Positions 23,435-34,344 of a stretch of DNA of 64,000 nucleotides are shown in pieces (the first letter of the stretch is position 1; each line of letters opens with the position of its first letter). Source of the DNA: Ochotona curzoniae (Eukaryota > Chordata > Mammalia > Lagomorpha > Ochotonidae); the NCBI RefSeq assembly GCF_017591425.1, contig NW_024467120.1, forward strand, positions 4,464,001 to 4,528,000, written 5' to 3'. The notes beneath the pieces were generated by a model. That model did no database searches and was not told the DNA's origin. It saw only the letters and a list, made by a program, of their open reading frames with translations. The position numbers and the translations under genes are program-made.

Positions 23435-23705
23435 GGAGGTTGCTTAGGGCTCCCTTGACCCGTGTTGGAGTGCCTGGCTTAGAGCCCCTGGTCCCTCTCT
23501 TCGTTCCAGTTGAGTGCTAATGTGCACCCTGAGTGACAGTGCTCGAACTTGGGCTCTTGTCACCCATGTGGGACAGCCAGGTGGAGTTCCTGGCTCATTG
23601 TTTCCATCTCAGTCCTAACTGAGGTGGGTAGTTAGGACATGAATCGGTGGATGGGAAACGCTCTCTCTCACTTGTAAATAAAAATAGATCTTTTGAAAAA
23701 GAAAT
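23435..23705 (+). mobile_element. Old CSINE
   Basis: Contains GAGTGCCTGGCTTAGAGCCC, AGTGCTAATGTGCACCCTGA, TGTCACCCATGTGGGACAGC and the tail GTAAATAAAAATAGATCTTTTG. Early subfamily. Confidence 0.8.
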
Positions 23706-24016
23706 GAAAACTCTTGGGCCTGCTTAGGCCTCTGGGGGAGGGACTGGACAGTCTGTCTCAAGAAACTCTCCATACACAAAATTCAGAATCACTGGCTCAG
23801 ATCCTTTTGTGCCTCTAACCTTATGCAGTGGGTGCTTGTGGTCAGAGCTACAACATGAGGCATATTTCAACCTTGTTCTAAGCAAAATCAGGAAGTGGGT
23901 GAAATTTATCTCTGGCTGTTAGATCGCTCTTTATCTGGTAATTGACTTCTTTAGAGACCCCTAAAGAATACACTGGAGTTGAGGAGAGGGGGCAAGTGGT
24001 ATCTGGTACGGCTTTT

Positions 24017-24358
24017 CTTTTCTTTCTTTTTTTTTTTTTTTAACATTCATATATTTTTATTGGAAAGGCAGATGTACAGAAGAAGAGAAAAAGAAAGATC
24101 TTCCGTCCATTGATTCACTCCCCAAGTGGCTGCAATGGCTGAAGCTGAGCCAATCCGAAGCCAGGAGCCAGGAAGTCTTCTGGGTCTCTCATGCGGGTGC
24201 TACGTCCCAAGGCTTTGGACTGTCCTCAACTGCTTTCCCAGGTCACAGGCAGGGAGCTGGATGGGAAGCAGGGCCGCCGGGATTAGAACCAGTGCCCATA
24301 TGGGATCTCAGCAAGTTCAAGGCAAGGACTTAAACCACGATGCCATCGCGCTAGGCCC
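24017..24358 (-). mobile_element. CSINE, young, nested in an older CSINE
   Basis: Antisense from a T-rich tail through ATCTTCCGTCCATTGATTCAC to GCCATCGCGCTAGGCCC. The 14-bp duplication CTGGTACGGCTTTT (24003-24016) and CTGGTGCAGCTTTT (24359-24372) consists of head sequence from the older SINE it split. Confidence 0.93.
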
Positions 24359-24372
24359 CTGGTGCAGCTTTT

Positions 24373-24645
24373 AAGACACCATTTAAGATGTCCACAGCCT
24401 GTGTCAGTGCCAGGTTTGGGTTCAGGCACCAGCTCCCCTCTTGCTTCCAGTTTCCTGTTAATGTGCATCCTGGGAGTGCACAGGTGTGGTTTAGGTAATT
24501 GAACCCCTGCTTTCCATGTGGGAGACTTGGCTTGAGTTAGCAGCTCCTGGCTTCAGCCTGGCTCCTATTGTGGAAATCTGGGGAGTGTACTAACAGACAA
24601 GAGATGTGTGTGTGTATAGTCTGCCTTTCAAATAGAACAGTTTCA
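24373..24645 (+). mobile_element. Old CSINE, interrupted near its 5' end
   Basis: AAGACACCATTTAAGATGTCC, TCCTGTTAATGTGCATCCTGG, CATGTGGGAGACTTGGCTTG and CTGCCTTTCAAATAG identify an early-subfamily SINE. Its first bases (about 23985-24016, GGGGCAAGTGGTATCTGG) lie left of the nested young SINE. A GATGTGTGTGTGTG run replaces the usual CT-rich stretch. Confidence 0.83.
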
Positions 24646-24859
24646 GAAGAAGAAATATGATATTCAACATCTCTAACTGTGAAATATAGGACAATGTAGG
24701 CCAGTTGGGGAAGGTCCAAGGGGGTGGCATTGCCCGTGGCCTTTCAAAACCTTTCTACTGCACTGAATAGACAGATGTCAGCCTCAGCCTCCTGTCCTTG
24801 TCAGAGAAGGAGGGGGCCCCTTTCCTTTGCTACCCAGTTCTCAGCAAGAGGGTTGGTAC

Positions 24860-25195
24860 AGGATCCAGCGCAGTGGCCTAGTAGCTAAAACCCTCGCTTT
24901 AAAGGCACGCATTGGGATCCTATGTGGGCGCTGGTTCTAATCCCGGTGGTCCCGCTTCCCATCCAGCTCCCTGCCTGTGGCCTGGGAAAGCAGTCGAGGA
25001 CAGCCCAAAGCCTTGGGACCCTGCACCCACATGGGAAACCTGGAGGAAGTTCCTGACTCCTGGCTTCAGATTGGCTCAGTACCGGCCATTGTGGTCACTT
25101 GGGGAGTGAATCATCCGATGAAAGATTGTCCTCTCTGTCTTTCCTCCTCTCTGTATATCTGACTTTGTAATAAAAATAAATAAATCTTTTAAAAA
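24860..25195 (+). mobile_element. CSINE, full length
   Basis: Head GGATCCAGCGCAGTGGCCTAG with a recognisable A-box, B-box-like GGTTCTAATCCC, then GCTTCCCATCCAGCTCCC, GGGGAGTGAATCATCCGATG and the tail AATAAAAATAAATAAATCTT. Close to the young consensus. Confidence 0.95.
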
Positions 25196-26794
25196 TAGAA
25201 GTCAGTGTAGTTCCAGAAGGCTCCAGAAGTGCCTTTAGCACAGGTCCCCCCTGCTAATTTTTTTCCCCATCTTCTGAACCTTGCTCATGCTCTTTCCTCT
25301 GGTTGCAACTGTTCAGTTTTCCATCCACGCAGGACTTTGCTGCCAGTGTTTTTCCTAGCTGAACAGGGCAGAGCTTTGATGAGTACACTAACATCCACTG
25401 AGCTTCCCCAGGGAGCTCGTGCACTCTCCCAAGAGGACCAGAGGCAAATAAGTCACATTTACCTGGAGTCTGCTGAGTGGCTCTCCAAGACTTTAAGCTG
25501 GTTCCTCACATTCTTCCACTCGTCACTTTTGGACACAGAACAGTCAATGTCTCAGCCACCTGTGTGTCCTTGAAGCCCCATTGGCAATGTGCTGGCCGAT
25601 GAAGTTCCAACACGATACCTGGCTGGGCTTCTAGCAGCATGCTCCTCTTCCTCCTTGCACACACTCGTGCACAGGCCGAACGATGCACGTGCCTTGTGCC
25701 CCACCCGTTCCCGCCAGCAGAACTCGCACTGGCCCTGCACACATGTGATGGACACACTCAGCAAAAAGCATCGATGAGCTGTCGGTCCTGAAAAGCCCTG
25801 CGTTTGGGCTTTTCTTTCACAACGTCTGGAACTGCCTGAGTGAACCAGATTCTCCCTTTCCAGTTATCAGACTCAGCAAGTTCAATAAAGTTGCTCCTAA
25901 GCCGCTTGCTGTCTGGTGGAGGGGCCTCATGGAACCTTCCAGAAGGGAGAGCAAGTGGATCAGAACATCTCAAGTTGGAATAAACATCCTTCAATATGTG
26001 GATTGATGAGCTGAAAGTGAAGGCAGGTTGGAGTTTACCAATTAGGCCCAGATTTCCATAGAGCTAAAAAGAGAGAGGTGCAGGCCGAGCCTTAGAAAGG
26101 CTGTGTCTACAGAAACCACATGAAAAGGGCACAGACTTCTAGGCATTCAGCCTTTGCCACATCAACCTCAACCCTATTGTTGGGTAAAGACCCATTTGGA
26201 GGAAGACTAATTAGTGAAATCAGGCCTGCCAGAAAATCGCTCCGTTAGTGACAGGCTAAATGTTGTTACTAAGGAAAGTTTTTTTTAAAAAAAGAGAGAG
26301 AGCTACTATAGTGTTCATCCTGGGATAGTTGCAAAATGTTGCTCATGCCACCTCGCCAAGCTGCAGTTTTAACTGCAGAAGTCATAATTCCCATAGCAAC
26401 CATGACTCCTTGGGCTCTGCAGCGCTTGGCCTGGACCAAGGCAGCTGATGCCTGTGCACAGTGATTGCTCGGGGAACTGTACTTTATTTTTAGCTACATT
26501 GTGGAAAGTTGTATTTTGGCGTTTTCTGTAAAACGTGGACATTGTATATGAATATAATGTATAATATACCCCATATATGAGTCCTTCTAAATCTATGTAA
26601 ATGTGTATTTTGATACATGGTAAGACAGGCTGCTCAGAGCTAGCTTCACATTCTCAAGTTCATAACGAATTTCATGCAATGAAATTCGGAATCCCTCTGT
26701 TCTCCAAGGAATATTCATAGTTGGAGCGTTTTGAGCAATACAGTCGCTGAATCGGAAAAGCGGCACCAAGAGAGACATAGACGTGTAGTAGTGA

Positions 26795-27010
26795 CAGAGT
26801 TTTGGTGTGTCAGGTAGGAAGCCTCCTGGGATACCTGCATCACTTAGGGGAGTGCCTGGTTCAAACCGCAGTGCCTCCTCTTCCGATCCAGCTTCCTGCT
26901 GATGTGCACAACCAGAGGCAACCGATGGAACCTCCAGCGCTCAGGCCCCGCCACCAACATGGCAGATCCACGTTGGGTTCTGTCTCAGGCTGTTTAGATC
27001 CCAAACTTCT
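26795..27010 (+). mobile_element. Old CSINE, 3' part lost
   Basis: GTGTGTCAGGTAGGAAGCC, CTGCATCACTTAGGGGAGTG and CAGCTTCCTGCTGATGTGCAC match the 5' half of the early subfamily. After about 26990 the match fades. Confidence 0.65.
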
Positions 27011-27049
27011 GCTCGGGAAAGAGAAGACGCTGATTTCCAATAGGGCTGC

Positions 27050-27930
27050 CAGAAGTCTCAAGGATTGACTACGTTTTATCAGAGTTAAAATATCTAGGCA
27101 GAGCTGACAAGTCATGGCAGCCACAGATCGTAGGAACCAGCACGCAAAGGAGAAAAACACTGCTCACCCCTGGGGAAGACGGAACTTAAACAAAAGAAAA
27201 AGCAAAATCTTCACAATGGTTTAATAAGGGAGGGGCAACTTGCACCCTCCAAAGTTAAAGAGTTTAAAAGAGTTTAAAGACAAGAAGATGTAACACATGA
27301 ATGGAAAGAAAAAGAAACAGAAATTCTAACAAGGACCAAAAACAGTAATATGGAAATGAGAGAGACAATTTAGAAACACTGCATACGAGGCCAGTAGAAA
27401 AATCTGCTAGCAACTGGGGGGAGGCCGGTAGTGAGGGGCGGAAGTGTTCCTAAAATGGGTAGTGAATACAGATGACAATGAAAACTAAGACAGAGATAAG
27501 CTAAAAGATACAAAGGCATTCTGATATTATACAATAGGAGGATAGTAATTGGAGTCTCTGAATAAGCTTATACATGGAACAGAAGTTATATTGGAAGATG
27601 TAATAAGACAATTTCCCAGAAAGGAAAAAAGGCTGGGATGTAGTTTAGGGACTAGGATATAGAATGCTCAAAACCAAAACATGGCTCAGTGAAGCTGTCA
27701 GCCCCCGAGGACAAACGAATAATTCTTGAGATGTCAAGCCAGGAGGAGTCGATTTCCTGCGAGGAGATGTCACACTCAGTCCAGGCATCTTCACAGCTGT
27801 GTCCTCTCCGAAAACAGAGGACAGAGACCCAGGAACGGGTCAGTAGACAACAGGAGGACATGCGCAAACCTGGGACAATCAAGATCTTGTTGAAGAGAAT
27901 GCTAGACACAGAGAGTTCAGCCAATTAACA
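27050..27930 (+). mobile_element. Probable old L1 5'/ORF1-region fragment
   Basis: A purine-rich stretch. AAGCTGTCAGCCCCCGAGGAC, AATAATTCTTGAGATGTCAAG and CCAGGAGGAGTCGATTTCCTG (27693-27760) resemble old L1M/HAL1 sequence around ORF1. The identification is by wording only and the left boundary is uncertain. Confidence 0.5.
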
Positions 27931-27937
27931 ATGCACC

Positions 27938-28235
27938 GGGGGACTGGCACTGTAGCAGAGCAGGATAAGCTATAGCCTGCTGGTTGGATATGCGTACTGG
28001 CTGCTTTTCCAGATGCTCTGCTTTGCGTATTATCTCCCTGATAATATGGATGGAAAAACAACGAAAGATGGCCCGAGTGCCTGGACCCCTGCCACTCACG
28101 TGGGAGACCCAAATAGAGTTCCAGCTTCTGGCTTCAGCCTGGCCCAACTCTGAGTGTTGTGGCCTTTGGGGAAATAACCAGCAAATGTCGTTCTCTCTCA
28201 AATAAATAAAATAAATCTTTGAAAATATATTAAAA
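27938..28235 (+). mobile_element. CSINE, older
   Basis: Head GGGGACTGGCACTGTAGCAGAG, then CACTCACGTGGGAGACCC, GGCTTCAGCCTGGCCCAACTC and the tail AATAAATAAAATAAATCTTTG. The middle is diverged. Confidence 0.86.
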
Positions 28236-28454
28236 CAGTGGGGAAATGCAGAAGCTATTTAAACCACAAGGGTGGTTTACATGAAGTATTACTAAACTAA
28301 TATTGTAGACTGTATATGAATGTTATCAGTTAAAGAAAATGATAACCAAAAGAAATGGAAAATCAAGCATAAGAGACAGCAAAATGTAGGAGTACTTCTG
28401 TTCTCATCTTTCCCAGTGGGAAATCAACAAATATTACCTAAAATTATAACTTGG

Positions 28455-28765
28455 GGGGGTAGGCTGACGCCATGGTGTAATATGCTAATCCTTTGCCTTC
28501 AGAGGCAGCGTTGTATACAGGCATCAATTCATGTCCTGGCTGCTCTACGTCCCAGCCAGATCCCTGCTTCTGACCAGTGAGGACAGTCAAGGATGGTCCA
28601 AAGCCTGGGGACCCTGCCCCCACATGGGAGACCCAGAAGAAACTCCTGGTTCCTGTCTTCGCATCAGCTCAGCTCCCGCCATTGCGGTCACTGAGGGGAG
28701 TGAGTCAATGTAAAATTTCTCTCAGTCTCTCCTTCTCTCAGTAGGTCTGCCTTTAAGAAAATTAT
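28455..28765 (+). mobile_element. CSINE
   Basis: CTGACGCCATGGTGTAATATGC, CCCCACATGGGAGACCCAG, AGCTCAGCTCCCGCCATTGC and GGAGTGAGTCAATG in order. Full length or nearly so. Confidence 0.88.
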
Positions 28766-29021
28766 TATTTTCATACAATGCAAGTACGTAATTCCAGCCT
28801 TTTGACATTTTATGTATTTTTTATCTTAGGTCATTGAAAACATAATAACTACTACTAATACAGAGAATTTTCTTTACCTAACAACAGTTCTTTTTCATCT
28901 CTACTATTCAATCTAGTTAAAATGTGTTTTTTATTTTAAAAACTAGCACCTAGGTATAGCCCCATTCTGTAAGTCTTTTTTTTAATCTGCAGGGGTTTTT
29001 TTTTTTGTTTGTTTGTTTTTT

Positions 29022-29104
29022 GTGGGTTTTTTTATTATATATATTTTTTAATTACATTGTATTATGTGACACGGTTCTATAGGCACTGGGATTCCCCCCC
29101 ATCC
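29022..29104 (-). mobile_element. L1 3' end, extreme 5' truncation
   Basis: TTAATTACATTGTATTATGTGAC then CACGGTTCTATAGGC and a C run is antisense to the L1 3' end seen at 56480-56530 (TGTGTCACATAATGCAATG). Only about 80 bases remain before a SINE. Confidence 0.75.
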
Positions 29105-29443
29105 CTTTTTTTTTTTTTAAGATTTATTTATTTTAGTTGGAAAGGCAGATTTACAGAGAGAAGGAGAGACAAGAGAAAGGTCTTCCATCTGCTGATTCAC
29201 TCTACACGTGCCCACAATGGCCAGAGCTGAGCTGATCTGTAGCCAGGAGCCAGGAGCTTCTTCCAGGTCTCCCACATGGGTGCAGGGTCCCCAAGGCCTT
29301 GGACCATCCTCTACTGCTTTCCCAGGTTATAAACAGGGAGCTAGATGGGAAGTGGAGCAGCTGTCACACGAACTGGCGCCCATATGGGATCCCGGAGCAC
29401 TTGCAAGGTGGGGAATTAGCCACTGAGCCATCAGACCAGGCCC
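29105..29443 (-). mobile_element. CSINE, full length, adjoining an L1 stub
   Basis: Antisense: TTTTTAAGATTTATTTATTTTAG, GTCTTCCATCTGCTGATTCAC, GGCGCCCATATGGGATCCCG, head GAGCCATCAGACCAGGCCCC. Confidence 0.94.
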
Positions 29444-29521
29444 CTTGCACATATTTTAAAGCAGTGATTGCAATGACATCATCTAATGTTGATAATCATC
29501 ATCTTTGGTGTAAGAAATTTT

Positions 29522-29836
29522 TTTAAGATATTTTTATTTTTATTACAAAGTCAGATTACAGAGAGGAGGAGAGACAGAAAGGAAGATCTTCTGTCCGATG
29601 ATTCACTCCCCAAGTGGCCACAATGGCCAGTGCTGTGCCGATCCAGAGCCAGAAGTCATGAACTTCCTCCAGGTCTCCCACACAGGTGCAGGATCCCAAA
29701 GCATTGGGCCGTCCTCGACTGCCTTCCCAGACCACAGGCAGGGAGCTGGATGGGAAGTGGAGCTGCCAGCGGCCATATGGGATCCTGGAATGTTCAAGGC
29801 GAAGACTTTAGCCGCTAGGCCATGGTGCTGGACCTG
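29522..29836 (-). mobile_element. CSINE, young
   Basis: Antisense: TTTAAGATATTTTTATTTTTATT, GATCTTCTGTCCGATGATTC, GCAGGGAGCTGGATGGGAAG and head GGCCATGGTGCTGGACC. A 9-bp duplication AGAAATTTT lies at 29513-29521 and 29837-29845. A gap near 29770 removes part of the usual CGGGATTAGAACT block. Confidence 0.94.
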
Positions 29837-30294
29837 AGAAATTTTGGGTTTTTTTTTAAACTCTCGTTATTGAAACTTTCTGCATTAAATATTCTGTATC
29901 AATATACCTTGTGAAAATTACTGAATTTTCTTAAAAACCAGCAACAACGGTGCAAATAATTGTTAATTCTGGATTATGTGTATATTTCAGCTTATTTGCC
30001 TCTTTGGCACATTGCTGTGTGTGTGTTTAGCTTAGAACAAGAAACAGGAATGAGTCGAAGGCAAAGATGGGAGACTATGTGTTTGAGAGCACAGCACGCT
30101 CACAGATGATTTTGATGACAGGCTGGAGTCCCACGGAGGACCCAAGCAGCGTTTTTTCAAAAGCCTCTGCCTAATCTATCTCACTGAATCATCGCAGGAA
30201 CTCTAGCTAGAGATGAGGTGAAGGAAGAGAACAGCAAGCCCCGGAGAGAATCAGCCTTTGAAAATAACCGCACTTCGGGGCCCACCTATTTTTT

Positions 30295-30835
30295 TTAGCA
30301 GCGTTATTAAGTTAGCGTTCACATGCCTAACATTTTAAAAGTTGGCAACTCAGTGGTCTTCCGTGTAGCTACCGTGCTGTGATGTCGTCATCACTAATTC
30401 CAGAACATTTTCATCATCATCGAAAGAAAGCACACACCCATCAGCGGTCACCCTCCCCGCCACCACCCTCCCCTTCCTCCCTAGCAACCGCTGATCTTTC
30501 TGTCTGTGTAGATATGCTTATTACAGGCATTTCCTACAAATGGGATCATACGAATGCGCCCTTTTGTGGCAGGCTTCCCTCCCTCAGCATAATGTTTTCA
30601 AGCTTCATCTGTGCGGCGGCACAGTCAGTCCATCGTGTCTTTTTAGTGCTGAGTCGTGTTTGCTTGTGTGGCTCCATCGCATCCATGGGGGAGCGGCACT
30701 CGGCTTGCTTGCACGTGTTGGCTGCTATGAGCCTTTGTGGGCAAGCTTTGTGTGGGTGTATGCTTTGTTTTATCACGGGAATATCCCTAGCGGGAGGAAT
30801 CACTGAGTCCGGTGGTGACTTTTTTGGGGGGAGAG
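30295..30835 (-). mobile_element. Old L1 3' region fragment beside a CAP2 exon
   Basis: TTCCAGAACATTTTCATCATC, CAACCGCTGATCTTTCTGTC, TACAAATGGGATCATACGAATG, CTCAGCATAATGTTTTCAAG and AGCGGGAGGAATCACTGAG follow, in order, the antisense of old L1M elements. It is diverged. Its edge is about 40 bases from the exon start at 30877. Confidence 0.8.
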
Positions 30836-30876
30836 AACTTGAACACTGAAGCTGTCACCTTCTGCTTTGTTCCCAG

Positions 30877-30954
30877 GCAGAAATGGTACACAGCGCTTTC
30901 CAGGCTCAGCGGGCTTTCCTGGTCCTGGCCTCGCAGTATCAACAACCACAAGAG
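30877..30954 (+). CDS. CAP2: CAP2 coding exon (N-terminal domain, about residues 75-100)
   Basis: This 78-base, phase-0 exon encodes 26 residues, AEMVHSAFQAQRAFLVLASQ followed by YQQPQE. It directly continues the protein from the exon at 2826-2926 (ETH|AEM), as in CAP2 of other mammals. The acceptor is TTTGTTCCCAG at 30876 with a weak pyrimidine tract; the donor is GTAAGA at 30955. Compared with human CAP2 as I recall it, LM has become VL before ASQYQQ and H has become Q near the end, both conservative. The segment is part of the helical N-terminal domain that interacts with cofilin-actin. Skipping this exon would delete 26 residues in frame. An L1 remnant ends about 40 bp upstream of the acceptor, so the branch point must lie in the short stretch 30836-30870 or inside the L1 sequence. 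The next expected peptide (NDVAAPLKP...) was not found downstream, so that exon probably lies beyond the window. Confidence 0.96.
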
Positions 30955-31905
30955 GTAAGAGCGGATCTTAAGGATCCGGGATGTCTAGGGAGTGGGCCCC
31001 GCTCTCTCAGATGGAAAACAAGTGGCCAATAGAACGTTTTAAATGTGAGACATCCCTCAGATGAGACTTGGACCTGGATAAATTCTCCAGTTGGCATCAT
31101 GATATTGAACATTTCTTCTCTACTCATAGTCTTCATATACAAATCAAAAAAAAAAAATTAGAACAATTGCAAAAAATAAGCACTGTATTAATCAGCCTGT
31201 TATTATGGTCAAATTATGCTGTCACACAGGTCATCATCAGTTTAAGCAATCTATTTATCTTCTGTATCCTGTTCTTTTTATTAGTTTTGTAAGTCAGGAA
31301 GCATTTAGCACTACGTTTTATTTCCGGTTCTGTGTTGCCCCGTTAGCCAAGACTGTTCACCTCTGAATCACCTAGACATTCTGTGTGTGGTTTGATGAGC
31401 TCTGGAGCAAGCAAGTCAGTCTGTCAGCCAGCTCAGTGCCACCCACAATTTTTCTGCTTGTGGCCCCATAAAAAGCTTCTAGCAGATTTTGATCCATGGG
31501 CCTGGCGTAGGTCTGAGATTCTGCACTGAATAAGCTTAGCACTGGAGAAAATCTTCAGAACCTCTAAGTACCAGGAGGCTCCAAAACACTTGCAGAAAAC
31601 AGAATGAAAAGATAATTGTTACTGGTGCAGAAAATATTAAAATCATTGCATACAAAAGAGTTTCCAAAATATTCAACGGAAAATGTGGAGTATGACAAAA
31701 GTCTGCCTGGATTTCAGATTGCTTTACACCAAAATGAGCTCTTTTTTTGCATTCTGTCTCCCATCGAGTTTTTTCATCTCCTCATCCTTAACATGTTCCA
31801 TTTCTCCTTTTTCTGTCTTCCTAAACATGAAACAACTTTTAAAATTAGAGATATTTAGACATGTTAGGGGATTTGATGCTGATGGCAGCCATGTTACCAA
31901 TACGC

Positions 31906-32224
31906 ATTGAGTGTCCCATTTCTGAATTGTGGTGATCAAAAGTGTTTCAGATTTTGGATTGTTTTCAGATTTGGAAATGTCTGCATATGCATAATGAGAT
32001 TTCTTGGCTATGTGACCAAAATCAAAACATGAAATTCCATTGTATTTCCTGTATGCCTTAGACGCCTAACTTGAAAGTAATTTCATAGTATTTTTTTAAA
32101 CATTTGGGGCTTAGAGCAAAATTTCATGCTGGAAGTTTTTTACCTGTAACACTGTGTTGGATGTCAAAGGTTTCTGAATCTGGAGTATTTTGAGTTTCAT
32201 GTTTTGAATTAGGGATCCTCAATT
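31906..32224. mobile_element. Ancient DNA-transposon-like element with inverted ends
   Basis: The left end ATTGAGTGTCCCATTTCTGAA and the right end (other strand) ATTGAGGATCCCTAATTCAA are diverged inverted repeats. Inside, AAAAGTGTTTCAGATTTTGG and CATATGCATAATGAGATTTC match a widespread mammalian repeat whose name I cannot fix by eye. Confidence 0.65.
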
Positions 32225-33094
32225 TATTTTATCATGTTAGTGACTTCTAACCTACTATAACATTTCTGCTAGTCCCCAGAATAAATTTTTGTATAAAAAA
32301 GATGATAAGAGCAGGTGTTAAAAACAAAGTGATAGCTGGGGATTCTTCTGATTTCCTGGACCACTCTGAATTTCCTTGTCTCTATTTCCAGCTCCACTCT
32401 CACCTGAGCAAACCACCGTCTCTGTGGCATATAAATAACCATGCTTTCTTTCTCAGGGGTTCCTAATCACAACGTTTGACCTTATTGATTACACAATGAA
32501 TGAAAAGATTCAAAAAGATTCAAAAAGTTGCAAAGTAGATCTATTGCCAGCATACATTATTAGATAAGAAAACAATGAAACTTTGCTCTTTTGATGATAA
32601 AATCCACAGCTGAAGTTCAGTAATAAGTATGCAGAAGAGAAAGATGAACAGAACATTCAATGTGATGCAGTAGCTTGACTGTCATTGCTCAGTTTGAGTT
32701 CCAAAATCAAGTCATAAAACTACAGCAGCTTAGCTGAGGACCCAGGACTTTAGCCTTCAGGGTGTATGTGGGTTCCGGGTAGATGGGCAGAGCTCCAGGA
32801 CGGCATGACACAGCACCGGATGACTGGGCTTGGGGGTCTGCATGCTCATGAGCATGAGGCGGGCTGTGGATTGCTCGGAGAAATGAATCTGGAGACGTAT
32901 GGGAGGGAAGACTGCTGAGGGAGAACGTGATAGGTGAGGAGTGACTTGTGGAGGACTTCCACCAACCAGGCTACTGCACCTGTGGGTAAACAAGGGAGCT
33001 TGAAACCGAGTGGTTTAAAAGAGGAAAACTGGAGGACCTTGCAGAGCCAGACCAATACATTCATCCACATAGGAGTCCTGAGCTGGGTTTGTTG

Positions 33095-33540
33095 ATATCA
33101 CCATCTCCCACCAGCATACACAAAAGCCATGGATGCCAGGGGCTACCTGGCAGGGCTCAACCACAGTACCCACCAGTGAGTGTCAGCACAGGGCTAGACC
33201 ACATCAGGCGGTCTGAAACACTAGCTGGCATGCGAGAAAGCCAGGTTTGGGAGCAGATTCTGTAGAGCATTGGTGGACTCAACCCTGTGGGACTGCCATA
33301 TCACCTGGTTTGCTCAAGGACTGGGGGTGGTGACAGACTGAGCATGGAACTCACTAACACTTGTGGGAACTGGAGATGAGAACAGGCTGGGCTGGTCCAG
33401 GGTGTAGCACCCACAAATACACCCAAGAATTGAGTGTGGGGCAGACCGGACTGCAACATCCACCGGTACACACAAAGGCCAAGGCTGGGGAGTCAGACAG
33501 TACCAGCTAAGTTCTAGCACCTGCTGGAGCATGTGAGACC
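33095..33540 (+). repeat. Degenerate about 60-bp tandem array (copy A)
   Basis: Phrases such as CCACCAGCATACACAAAAGCC, CCACCAGTGAGTGTCAGC and CCACCGGTACACACAAAGGCC recur every 50-61 bases for roughly eight units. They are the reverse complement of the unit in the large array at 45690-48190. The left limit is unclear. Confidence 0.75.
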
Positions 33541-34015
33541 TGGGTCATTGAGGCCTGCAGAGGATGTCTAGTACCAAGAAAGGCAGGACAAATTGGATAG
33601 TTCCCTTGGTCAAGCTTTGACAGCAACTATCTGGGTAAATCGAGACTCTAAGGTAAACAATGTCGGCAAGTAGACCTTGCAAGGATTTCCTCAACCTTGG
33701 AGCAATGAAATCAGCAGCATCTCAGAACTATCAAAACCACTGAAGCAGTACCCTCAGAGCATGCTCCATATCAGGGACCCAGGGATTACATCTGGTGGCC
33801 ATCTCCCATTTCCGGGTACTTATGTGGTTGGGCTGCTGGGAGCTATCCTCTTCCCTTCTCTCCCCACTTTCCCAGATACAGGAAACAAAAAGAAGAATTG
33901 AAGCAATTGTCTTCTCCATTTTCCCCCATCCCTCGACCCTCCCCACCCTACTGGGTGGTCCACATAGGTATGCGTCCCTCTCAACCATAAAACAAAACAG
34001 AACAAGCTAAAAATA
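33541..34015 (+). mobile_element. Single-copy 3' module of VNTR composite element (copy A)
   Basis: This module is collinear with the minus strand of 44936-45370. GAGACTCTAAGGT (33642-33654), GAACTATCAAAACC (33725-33738), CCCTCAGAGCATGCTCC (33751-33767) and CAGATACAGGAA (33873-33884) occur with the same spacing, 83, 26 and 122 here against 90, 26 and 122 there. It ends in an A-rich tail at 33988-34015. The sequence between anchors is diverged, so this is an old copy. Confidence 0.8.
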
Positions 34016-34039
34016 TATACTGGATGAGAGCTGAGAGGA

Positions 34040-34290
34040 GGTTAGCAGCAACATCTCTACGCACTGGTTTTCAACCCCAAGTGCCTTCTTTGGATGAGGC
34101 TAGGTTTGAGTCAAGCCAAAGTCATAAGCCAGGACCTCGGTCATGGTCTCCCAGGTGAGAGGCTGGCACCCAGCTACTAAAGTCATCACCTGTTACCTCT
34201 TGGGGTGCGCGTTGGCAAGAAACTGGAATCAGGATCAGGCACTGTGCATTGGAAACGTCTTAACTGCTAGTTCTAACATTAGCGCCAGAA
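34040..34290 (-). mobile_element. Old CSINE
   Basis: Antisense early-subfamily wording: CATGGTCTCCCAGGTGAGAG, AAAGTCATCACCTGTTACCTC, GCGCGTTGGCAAGAAACTGG and GTCTTAACTGCTAGTTC. Strongly diverged. Confidence 0.7.
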
Positions 34291-34344
34291 GATCTTCTAA
34301 GACAACCAGCCCTTCCTGGGGTGTCTGGGATCCTGCTCATAAGA

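Larger units (their letters stand above)
2927..30876 (+). other. CAP2: CAP2 intron, complete (27,950 bp)
   Basis: This is the full intron between two in-frame CAP2 exons, with GTGAGT at the donor and CCCAG at the acceptor. Its content is almost all transposon relics and unique AT-rich sequence, listed separately. Stretches where I see nothing beyond ordinary unique sequence are about 5820-7080, 8190-9560, 9660-11560, 11670-12230, 14080-15130, 15660-16615, 18965-20095, 21685-22265, 22400-23070, 25200-26790 and 29850-30290. Confidence 0.9.
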
